5,192 nucleotides of DNA from an uncultured Pseudomonadota bacterium (GTDB taxonomy: Bacteria; Lernaellota; Lernaellaia; Lernaellales; Lernaellaceae). This document shows positions 1 to 5,192 of this stretch, one piece after another. The DNA lies in NCBI GenBank assembly GCA_937967875.1, contig CALBTQ010000425.1, positions 1 to 5,192 of the forward strand. Reading direction: 5' to 3'. Below the pieces are notes generated by a model that saw only the letters and a program-made list of their open reading frames with translations, ran no database searches and was not told the origin of the DNA. Made by a program: the position numbers and the translations under genes. The number at the start of each line of letters is the position of its first letter. Position 1 is the stretch's first letter.

Positions 1-632
1 CTTGATGCCACCGCGAGTTGTAACAACAACCGTTTTACGTCGCGAACGTCGATCTCGCTGAATCTCCCGGACGCCAACGGGAATATCCTCCAGCGAGCCA
101 GTTTGCGAAAAACATCCAGCGCCCTTCCCGCTCCCACCACCATCGGCAACCGCACGACGATCGCCTGCGGGTATTCGCCGATGACCCGTTCCGCCGCCAA
201 CTTCGCCCGACCGTAATCGGTGCACGGTTCGCTCATAGTTTGCGCTTCGTGCGGAGTTCCATTCCGATTCGGACCATGAACGGCGATCGATGAAGTGAAC
301 ACCAGCGGCAGTTCCCCGCCGCGACGTTTCAACGCCTCCACCAACCCGGCGGCCGTTTCCGTGTTGTTGCGCATCATGGCCCGCCGATCGGCGGTCGGGA
401 TGGTCTGCGCCGCCAGATGAATCACGGCGTCGACACCATCAAGCCAACGATCGTCGAAAGTAAGCAAATCGCCCCATACCGTCTCGACGCCCGCATCCTC
501 GACCGCTCGGCGATGACACAGGGCGCGAACGATCATTCCTTCATTCAGCAGATAGGGAATCAGCGCACGGCCGAGCGCACCCGAACCGCCCGTGATAAGC
601 AATCTTCGTCTTGGCAGGGGTTCAGCAACCAT
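1..632 (-). CDS. NAD(P)-dependent epimerase/dehydratase, extended SDR family (C-terminus missing)
   Basis: This is the first 210 codons of a nucleotide-sugar-epimerase-type enzyme; the reading frame stays open to the contig end. The translation (by hand) begins MVAEPLPRRRLLITGGSGAL. It shows the dinucleotide-binding loop TGGSGALG (residues 14-21), the HLAAQ strand end (72-76), the catalytic serine region FTSSIAVHG (112-120) and the YxxxK pair Y140/K144 in DYGRAKLAAE. These are followed by RLPMVVGAG (161-169) and EIDVRDV (193-199), which match the usual substrate-domain landmarks. Family members are usually near 300-350 residues, so about a third is missing. ATG at 632 is preceded in frame by TGA three codons earlier, so the start cannot lie upstream; the ribosome site is weak (GAG, 10 bases before). 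Such enzymes oxidise, epimerise or dehydrate NDP-sugars, or reduce or dehydrogenate other hydroxyl groups. The substrate is not readable here. The gene follows the radical SAM gene in the same direction but behind a terminator hairpin. Confidence 0.9.
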   Translation of the reverse strand, partial: MVAEPLPRRRLLITGGSGALGRALIPYLLNEGMIVRALCHRRAVEDAGVETVWGDLLTFDDRWLDGVDAVIHLAAQTIPTADRRAMMRNNTETAAGLVEALKRRGGELPLVFTSSIAVHGPNRNGTPHEAQTMSEPCTDYGRAKLAAERVIGEYPQAIVVRLPMVVGAGRALDVFRKLARWRIFPLASGRFSEIDVRDVKRLLLQLAVAS

Positions 633-647
633 CGTCGATCATCTCGG

Positions 648-660
648 ATTTGCCTCAAAT
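648..660. repeat. Short inverted repeat in the epimerase leader
   Basis: ATTTGCCTCAAAT is a 5-base inverted repeat around a 3-base centre. On the minus strand it reads ATTTG-AGG-CAAAT. It directly abuts the T tract of the terminator and lies 15 bases before the epimerase ATG. It could be a weak leader hairpin or a protein site, but five base pairs of mostly A/T sequence may also be chance. Confidence 0.3.
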
Positions 661-708
661 AAAACAACACCGGGATGACCTGGTTCGCAGGTCGTTTCCC
701 GGCGTTGT
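657..708 (-). terminator. Rho-independent terminator after the BchE-like radical SAM gene
   Basis: On the minus strand, ACAAC-g-CCGGGA-aac-GACCT is followed by a loop of about 7 bases and then AGGTC-a-TCCCGG-t-GTTGT. Outer (704-708 with 664-668), middle (697-702 with 670-675) and inner (689-693 with 677-681) stems pair perfectly, with a G-T pair between the outer and middle stems and a small bulge between the middle and inner ones. The stem runs straight into TTTTATTT (664-657), the expected U tract. On the plus strand the hairpin is followed by GAATCTACC, so it is one-directional. It lies 33 bases after the stop codon at 742. Confidence 0.85.
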
Positions 709-741
709 GAATCTACCAAAAATGAAAACTTACGTCGCCGA

Positions 742-2328
742 TCAGGTGTTGTACCACTTCGGCTTCCAAAGCTTCTCCACCGCGCCGAAACCTTCGAATT
801 GTTTCTTTCCCCGAATCGCCGCCCATAGGTCGCGCATAACGACCCGGAGCACCGAAAACGTCAGGTACCAGCGTAAATGACGGCGCAGCCAGTGAGGCGA
901 AAACATTCCCGCGATGTAGCGGAACGGCTGTTTCATGATGAAACGAGTTTGAATCTTCAGCGTCATGGCGCTGATTTCCTCGCGAGTCATCGCTTCGCTG
1001 GGCATCACCGGACGGAACATGTCGTACTTGGAATAATCGAATTCCTCGAGCCAGCCCTTGCTTTTCGCTTCTTCGAACAACGGCGTGCCCGGGAACGGCG
1101 TCACCGGATGATACGGTGCAAAGTCCAAATTGGCTTTGATGCTGTAATCGCTCAAGCGCAGCATCGATTCGGGCGTTTCGCTGCGGATCCCGGTGATGAA
1201 GGTGGAATAGCGAACCACCTTCGGGTACTTCTTGGCCATCATATTCGACGCCTGAACCAACGCGTCGGCCGACAGCTTGTTTTTGCCGATGTGCAGAAGC
1301 TCCTCGTCGACCGGACGCTCGCCGCCGATCAACGCGTGCAGGAAACCGACCTTGACCATCTTTTCTAAAATGCCGAGTTTTTCCTGCTCCAGCAATTTAT
1401 CGGCGCGAACGAAGGCCCACCAGTTCAAGCCTTTGTACTTGCGTTTGAGCATCTGATCGCAAAATTCGTTCAACCAATCGTTGTCGTAATTCCAAGTGCC
1501 TTCCACCCAGAACAGATAGCGAATGCCGTGCTCTTTGTAGAGGAAATCGATATCGCCGATGACGTTATCCACTTTGCGTTGGCGAAGCGTCGGCACCAGA
1601 ACGACCTTCCCGTCCTTGTCGAGCTCATGGTGTCCTTCCAAAGCCGACCAGGCGCAGAAGTTGCAATTATACGGACAACCGCGCGCGCCCTGGATGGTCA
1701 CCGCTCGGGGATACATAACCCCGCCGGGCGAATACTTGTTCACCGGCACCAAATCGTAGGCCGGCATCGGCAACGTGTTGATGTCCTCGATCAACGGTCT
1801 TGGCGGCGTGATCATTACGGTGTCGCCGTCGCGGTAGGCGATCGAGCGAACCTTGGACAAATCGCCGCCGGCGCGCAGCGTTTCCAGCAGCTCCCGCGTT
1901 GTTTCTTCGCCTTCATACTGAACGATGAAATCGAGCTGCGGGAACGTTTTTAAAGAGTATTCCGGCATGTGACTATGGCTGTGGCCGCCGGCTATCGTCA
2001 CACAATCGGGGTTTTCCTCTTTGGCGACCTGCAGAGCGCGCATGCCTTCGTGCATGTAAATCAGCAAATCGCCGACGCCGAAGACGTCGGGCTGATATTC
2101 GGCGATTTTACGGCGCAACGATTTCCAGCCGACTTTCTCCGGCAAGCAATCGAGAATATATAGATCAATGCCCTGCATCTCGCGCCGTAGGTACGCAGCC
2201 AGCGCCGGCAGTCCCAAAGGCAAAAGCCAATTGTCCGACTCGTTGATCAACGGCCACAGGTGCCCCGGCGGCCGCACGAGCATCATTTTAATTCGGTCTT
2301 TGCCTTTTAATGCTGTTTCGTATTGCAT
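742..2328 (-). CDS. B12-binding-domain radical SAM protein, BchE-like type
   Basis: This is a 528-residue protein. Residues of roughly 10-170 form a Rossmann-like cobalamin-binding domain (MMLVRPPGHLW, PDVFGVGDLLIY, TIAGGHSHSHMPE, then VQYEGEETTRELLE). From about 210 comes the radical SAM barrel, with the [4Fe-4S] motif CPYNCNFC (C218, C222, C225) after QGARG. Later landmarks are ALIGGERPVDEELL and TPFPGTPLFEEAKSKGWLEEFDYSKYD. The C-terminus (about 460-505) is rich in basic and aromatic residues (MKQPFRYIAGMFSPHWLRRHLRWY), like the BchE/B12-radical SAM tail. The family carries out radical reactions, often methylation of unactivated carbon or ring closure, in anaerobes; the substrate here is unknown. 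The frame extends upstream to a TTG at 2388, but ATG at 2328 is preferred: AAAAAGG (2345-2339) lies 10 bases before it and the conserved domain begins just after. It has its own promoter upstream and a terminator downstream. It is only distantly related to the two radical SAM genes before it. Confidence 0.88.
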   Translation of the reverse strand: MQYETALKGKDRIKMMLVRPPGHLWPLINESDNWLLPLGLPALAAYLRREMQGIDLYILDCLPEKVGWKSLRRKIAEYQPDVFGVGDLLIYMHEGMRALQVAKEENPDCVTIAGGHSHSHMPEYSLKTFPQLDFIVQYEGEETTRELLETLRAGGDLSKVRSIAYRDGDTVMITPPRPLIEDINTLPMPAYDLVPVNKYSPGGVMYPRAVTIQGARGCPYNCNFCAWSALEGHHELDKDGKVVLVPTLRQRKVDNVIGDIDFLYKEHGIRYLFWVEGTWNYDNDWLNEFCDQMLKRKYKGLNWWAFVRADKLLEQEKLGILEKMVKVGFLHALIGGERPVDEELLHIGKNKLSADALVQASNMMAKKYPKVVRYSTFITGIRSETPESMLRLSDYSIKANLDFAPYHPVTPFPGTPLFEEAKSKGWLEEFDYSKYDMFRPVMPSEAMTREEISAMTLKIQTRFIMKQPFRYIAGMFSPHWLRRHLRWYLTFSVLRVVMRDLWAAIRGKKQFEGFGAVEKLWKPKWYNT

Positions 2329-2338
2329 GAGAATATTA

Positions 2339-2345
2339 CCTTTTT
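2339..2345 (-). promoter_or_regulatory. Ribosome binding site deciding the BchE-like gene start
   Basis: The minus strand reads AAAAAGG followed by 10 bases and then ATG at 2328. The TTG at 2388 that begins the longest frame is a rare start codon. This supports the 528-residue form. Confidence 0.5.
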
Positions 2346-2389
2346 CGTTCTGAAATGACGACGCTACAGACCATGAATAATCAGTCAAT

Positions 2390-2401
2390 CGTCAGATGAC
2401 G
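2390..2401. repeat. Dyad CGTCA-GA-TGACG in the 5' leader
   Basis: CGTCAGATGACG is a 5-base inverted repeat with a 2-base centre. It is located about 15-30 bases downstream of the predicted transcription start and upstream of the ATG at 2328. It could be a regulator half-site pair. Its two-base centre makes an RNA hairpin unlikely. TGACG also occurs at 2356-2360 and its complement at 2449-2453, the latter inside the -35 region. Confidence 0.3.
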
Positions 2402-2414
2402 GCCTATAGCCCAA

Positions 2415-2424
2415 CCCATATGGG
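2415..2424. promoter_or_regulatory. Perfect palindrome CCCATATGGG at the predicted transcription start
   Basis: The ten-base perfect palindrome starts immediately after the -10 hexamer (2430-2425) on the minus strand and would cover the transcription start. That is a classic place for a repressor operator. It has no loop, so it is unlikely to act as an RNA hairpin. No regulator gene is visible in the window. Confidence 0.4.
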
Positions 2425-2454
2425 ATTTTATTTTTTACTTCTATACCCCGTCAA
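2425..2454 (-). promoter_or_regulatory. Sigma70-type promoter for the BchE-like radical SAM gene
   Basis: The minus strand carries TTGACG (2454-2449; 5 of 6 to TTGACA), an 18-base spacer (2448-2431) and TAAAAT (2430-2425; 5 of 6 to TATAAT). The start would fall near 2418, giving a leader of about 90 bases. A tract of A5T10 (2474-2460) lies just upstream of the -35 box, where an UP element would sit. This matches the general bacterial consensus; the host's own consensus is unknown. Confidence 0.6.
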
Positions 2455-2459
2455 GGAAT

Positions 2460-2474
2460 AAAAAAAAAATTTTT
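2460..2474. promoter_or_regulatory. A5T10 tract: UP-element-like, overlapping the stop codon of the preceding gene
   Basis: The minus strand reads AAAAA then ten T, beginning within the TAA stop codon at 2475-2473. It is upstream of the -35 box, consistent with contact by the RNA polymerase alpha subunit. It could also serve as a weak transcription stop for the preceding gene, but there is no GC-rich hairpin before it. The ten-base homopolymer is prone to sequencing indels but lies outside any essential codon. Confidence 0.4.
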
Positions 2475-4065
2475 ATCGTTGCAGCAATACCAACTTACTG
2501 AGAATACGCCAGGAAGTGGGTCTAATTGCGTTTAAACCAAGAAAGCGAATCGTCTCCCAATATTTGCTCCCAGGCGATACCTTGACCGGAAGATCGTAGG
2601 TCAGATTTTCCAAACGACGTGCCGCCACCCGATCTTCGATCCGTTCGTTTCGATGATCGTAAAAGGTGCTTTCCACACTACTCAAATAATCAACATACTT
2701 AGCCGCCGTCGCTCGAATCGGTAAATATTTCACCATGCTGTTGGGTGTACGTCGTGTAAATGCATCGTAGCCCGCGATTACCTCCTGTTGCAGTTCGCCC
2801 GGGCGCATGCGCTTGGGGAAATGGACCACGAAATTTCCCGAAAAGAAGCGCCAGTCGCGGTGGATCAACAAGTGATCGGGAACCAATCGCGGCTGTCCCG
2901 CTTGCCCGTGCGCCCCGGGAAAATCGTAAGGCGGGGTCAGGGCAATGTTGACAAAACGATTATCCACCGCAAAATCGACGCAACGCCGCACCACGTCCGG
3001 CGGATCGCTTTCATTGCCGACGATAAACAAACCGTGGATATCCAACCGGCGATTACGCAACGCCCCAACCGCGTCCTGAATGTCGGCGAAGTGTTGCGGC
3101 TTGTTCAGTTCGGCAAGCGCCTCATCGGAGAGCGCTTCAAAACCGATGCCCAGGGTAACGCCGGCAAAACGTTCGAGCAGCCGGAGCAACTTTTCTTCCC
3201 GCGCGATGGCGAGACGACAGAACAGATAAAGCCGCAAGTCGGCGCCGAACCGCGCCTGAATCGCCTGAAACAGTTCGAGGGAAAATTCCGGGTCGGCCGC
3301 CAGATCGTTGTCCGCAAAATAGACGTACGGCGAGCGGATCAACCGACGATAGGCCGCAAGTTCATCTAAAATAACCGGTATCGGCCGCTTGCGATATCTA
3401 GCGCCCAGTTGTTGCCGAACCACGCAAAACAAACACGCATGCGGACACCCGCGGGAAGCCTGCAAGATCGGCAAGGCCACGCGCGGCATGGCGTTGCGCC
3501 AGGCATCGCCGATGGAAGCGGGAGAAAGCCCCCACGACCGATACTCCGGAATCAACTCCGGCCGCAGCGGAATCGCCAAATCGGCGTCGAATTGCCGATC
3601 CGGATTGTGGACGATTTTCCCCTCGCCGTCGCGGTAGGAAAGTCCGCCGACACGCCCGACGTCACGTTGGTGCATCAGTGTGTCGAGCAATTCCAGCAAC
3701 GCCGCCTCGCCCTCGTTGCGAATGACGTAATCGCAAAAATCGAGCGCCTCTTCGGGCAATACTGAAACGTGCGATCCGCCGATAATCACCGTTTTGCCGA
3801 ATTCGCCGCGTACGCGCCGGGCCAATGAATAGGCGCGTTTTGCGCAATACGATAAAAACGAGAAACAAACGAAGTCGGCCGCGGCAACCGTCGGCCAATC
3901 GATATTCGCGCCCGTCAATTCGCAAAAAACCCGCACGGAATGGCCATGAGCGGCCAGATGCGAAGCGATCGACAAAACGCCGTAACGGGGCATGCGCGCG
4001 CGAAAGCTGTTGGTTTCGACCGGCGGGTCAGTTTCACGCGGATAGATGATAACAACCTTGGCCAT
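2473..4065 (-). CDS. B12-binding-domain radical SAM protein, complete copy of a tandem paralogue pair
   Basis: This is a 530-residue protein. The N-terminal cobalamin-binding-like domain (about 1-155) starts MAKVVIIYPRE and contains VCFSFLSYCAKRAY, VIIGGSHVSVLPEE (94-107) and VIRNEGEAALLELL. The radical SAM domain follows from about 195, with QASRG and CPHACLFC (C207, C211, C214), then FADND (250-254), GIGFEALSDEALAELNK (306-322) and YDFPG (380-384). The C-terminal region (about 395-530) has IHRDWRFF, FPKRMRPGELQ and NAIRPTSWRIL, shared with the upstream paralogue. By hand count 69 of 132 residues are identical between the two over an ungapped stretch from MPRV to the NKxQ motif. ATG at 4065 has AGGG 8 bases upstream, within the preceding gene's stop region, and only 10 bases separate the genes, so they form an operon. 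The family transfers methyl groups or does other radical chemistry using SAM and cobalamin. No substrate can be assigned. No frameshift or lost iron-sulfur cysteine is seen. Confidence 0.88.
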   Translation of the reverse strand: MAKVVIIYPRETDPPVETNSFRARMPRYGVLSIASHLAAHGHSVRVFCELTGANIDWPTVAAADFVCFSFLSYCAKRAYSLARRVRGEFGKTVIIGGSHVSVLPEEALDFCDYVIRNEGEAALLELLDTLMHQRDVGRVGGLSYRDGEGKIVHNPDRQFDADLAIPLRPELIPEYRSWGLSPASIGDAWRNAMPRVALPILQASRGCPHACLFCVVRQQLGARYRKRPIPVILDELAAYRRLIRSPYVYFADNDLAADPEFSLELFQAIQARFGADLRLYLFCRLAIAREEKLLRLLERFAGVTLGIGFEALSDEALAELNKPQHFADIQDAVGALRNRRLDIHGLFIVGNESDPPDVVRRCVDFAVDNRFVNIALTPPYDFPGAHGQAGQPRLVPDHLLIHRDWRFFSGNFVVHFPKRMRPGELQQEVIAGYDAFTRRTPNSMVKYLPIRATAAKYVDYLSSVESTFYDHRNERIEDRVAARRLENLTYDLPVKVSPGSKYWETIRFLGLNAIRPTSWRILSKLVLLQR

Positions 4066-4073
4066 GCGTGATG

Positions 4074-4077
4074 CCCT
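4074..4077 (-). promoter_or_regulatory. Ribosome binding site overlapping the upstream stop codon
   Basis: The minus strand reads TAGGGC: the upstream gene's TAG stop (4078-4076) supplies part of AGGG, which lies 8 bases before the ATG at 4065. This arrangement favours reinitiation or translational coupling of the two paralogues and matching expression. Confidence 0.55.
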
Positions 4078-5148
4078 ACGGTTGCCGTTTCGTGGTTAGT
4101 GCGGAGAACATCATACCGCGCAGCAACTTCCAGGAAATCGGCCGGATCAAATTGCGCGCCAGAAAGTTCGCCGTTTCCAGATAGATCTCCGTCTGCGAAA
4201 CCCGGATCGGCACTTCGGCGTCCATGTCCGCCGGGGTGCGGCCGGTGACTTTCTCTTCCAAGCGTTGATCGTGCGCGTCGTAAAACGGCGTTTCCACCCG
4301 CCGCAGGTATTCCAGGTACTTCATCGACGTTCGGCGCGTCGGCATGAACTGATACATGCTGTCGGGCGAACGATCGTTGAAACGTTTGTACCCTTCGAAA
4401 ATCCCCGTCTGCAACTGGCTGGGGCGCATCAACCGCGGATAATTCACCGCGAAACTCAAATTGTAATAACGCCAATCTCGGTGAATGAACAAATGGTCGG
4501 CGATCATTTGCGGCTGACCGAGCAACGATTCGCGCCCGGGGAAATCGTAAATTGCAAACAGGCCCACACTGAAAAATCCGCTTTCGATGCAGTAGTCGAC
4601 CGTCTGCCGAATCGTCTCCGGCGTGTCGTATTCCGTACCGAACATGAACAGTCCGTTGACGCTGATCTTGTAGCGACGCAGCGCCGCGATCGCCGAAAAA
4701 ATATCCTCGCGCGATTGCCGCTTGTTCAGATCGCGCAACGAATCGTCGCTGAGCGACTCGACGCCCACGCCCAGCGTTGCGTGATCGAACTGCTCCAAGA
4801 TCCGCAGCAGTTCGTCGTTTTTATAAATATCGATGCGGCTGAACACGTACGGGCGCAGCGACGTGCCGTAGCGTTCCAGTATCGTCAAAAGCAATGTTTT
4901 GGTGAACTGCGGATCCACCGACATGTCGTTGTCCACGAACATGAAATACGGCGTTTGAAACCGTTTGCCGTATTGCTCGATTTCGTTGAGCACGACATCG
5001 ATCGGCCGCTTACGATAACGGCTGCCCAGTTGGTACTTCACCACGCAGAATTTGCAGTTTTCCGGACAACCCCGCGACGCCTGCACGACCGGCATCGGCA
5101 CGCGAGGCATGCCGTTGTCCAACGCGTCTTTCAGATTCCACCAAAAAC
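4076..5148 (-). CDS. Radical SAM protein, upstream member of the paralogue pair (N-terminus missing)
   Basis: About 356 genuine C-terminal residues remain, starting FWWNLKDALDNGMPRV; the frame ends with TAG. The radical SAM cluster motif is CPENCKFC after QASRG (about residues 27-34 of the remaining part), followed by FVDND, GVGVESLSDDSLRDLNK, YDFPG, IHRDWRYY and NLIRPISWKLL. Alignment to the complete paralogue downstream places the break near its residue 181, so about 180 residues including the whole cobalamin-binding domain lie beyond the contig. Its identity as a B12-type enzyme is therefore inferred from the paralogue. The copies differ in the barrel before YDFPG (VGLFAI here, IALTPP there) and after it (RESLL against AHGQA), which may reflect different substrates or steps. 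The frame can be read on to an ATG at 5182, but that part is adapter sequence and must be discarded. The promoter is outside the window. Confidence 0.87.
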
Positions 5149-5192
5149 AGATCGGAAGAGCACACGTCTGAACTCCAGTCACCGAATACGAT
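5149..5192. other. Illumina adapter read-through plus index (assembly artefact)
   Basis: From 5149 the sequence is AGATCGGAAGAGC and continues exactly as the TruSeq read-1 adapter to ...CCAGTCAC at 5182 (34 bases). Then come CGAATACG, the length and position of an 8-base index, and AT, the first two bases of the next adapter part. The bases are not biological. Reverse translation yields MTGVQTCALPIC, a well-known contaminating peptide in protein databases. The true genomic end is at or just before 5148. Confidence 0.97.

Noticed and set aside
709..741. Promoter for the epimerase upstream of the hairpin (TAGATT as a -10 box)
   Set aside because: Only 4 of 6 bases match, no -35 hexamer is found at proper distance, and the terminator would lie between it and the gene.
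417..880. Two overlapping plus-strand frames across the epimerase start and the following gap
   Set aside because: They are antisense to the epimerase, the terminator and the end of the radical SAM gene. They have low-complexity, arginine-rich translations with no domain.
877..2353. Several plus-strand frames of 61-163 codons opposite the BchE-like gene
   Set aside because: They are mirror frames of a well-supported gene; the translations show no recognisable motif and no ribosome sites were evident.
2460..2500. Intrinsic terminator after the complete paralogue, using the T10 run
   Set aside because: Only an A/T-only fold (ATAAAAA with TTTTTAT) or a 4-base stem precedes or includes the run; there is no GC-rich hairpin. 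Partial termination is possible but not supported enough to call.
2760..4049. Plus-strand frames opposite the complete paralogue, up to 193 codons
   Set aside because: They are antisense shadows produced by the codon bias of the real gene and have no family features.
3915..4475. A 186-codon minus-strand frame bridging the two paralogues
   Set aside because: It is in a different frame from both radical SAM genes and overlaps them fully; they match a known family and this does not.
1..5148. CRISPR array, insertion sequence, tRNA or rRNA
   Set aside because: No regularly spaced repeats, terminal inverted repeats with a transposase, or RNA gene signatures were seen; nearly all of the window is protein coding.
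5150..5182. ATG at 5182 as a genuine start of a short radical SAM protein
   Set aside because: The codons are adapter sequence, and the conserved domain is cut in its middle when compared with the downstream paralogue.

Overview
The window is one end of a bacterial assembly contig, probably from a metagenome of an anaerobic, moderately GC-rich bacterium. This rests on base composition, Shine-Dalgarno-type starts, sigma70-like promoter geometry and three oxygen-sensitive radical SAM enzymes. I cannot name the phylum. All four genes are on the minus strand, so transcription runs from right to left, and both end genes are cut off by the contig ends.

Layout in transcription order. (1) 5148-4076: 3' two-thirds of a B12-dependent-type radical SAM protein, lacking its cobalamin domain. 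(2) 4065-2473: a complete paralogue, 10 bases downstream, with its ribosome binding site overlapping the previous stop codon. (3) 2472-2329: an AT-rich gap with a good promoter (TTGACG-18-TAAAAT), an A/T tract like an UP element, and a perfect CCCATATGGG palindrome just after the -10 box. (4) 2328-742: a third, more distant B12-binding radical SAM protein of the BchE-like type. (5) 741-633: a strong intrinsic terminator, then only 24 bases before the next start codon. (6) 632-1: the N-terminal 210 residues of an extended-SDR NAD(P)-dependent epimerase/dehydratase.

The last 44 bases (5149-5192) are not genomic. They are Illumina adapter read-through followed by what looks like an 8-base index. 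The apparent N-terminus MTGVQTCALPIC of the rightmost reading frame is therefore artefactual.

Three cobalamin-type radical SAM enzymes beside a sugar-nucleotide-type epimerase suggest a pathway for a specialised lipid, glycan or small molecule, with C-methylation or other radical chemistry. The substrate cannot be deduced here. The tandem paralogue pair, the embedded promoter/operator region and the terminator placed almost on top of the epimerase start are the points most worth following up.
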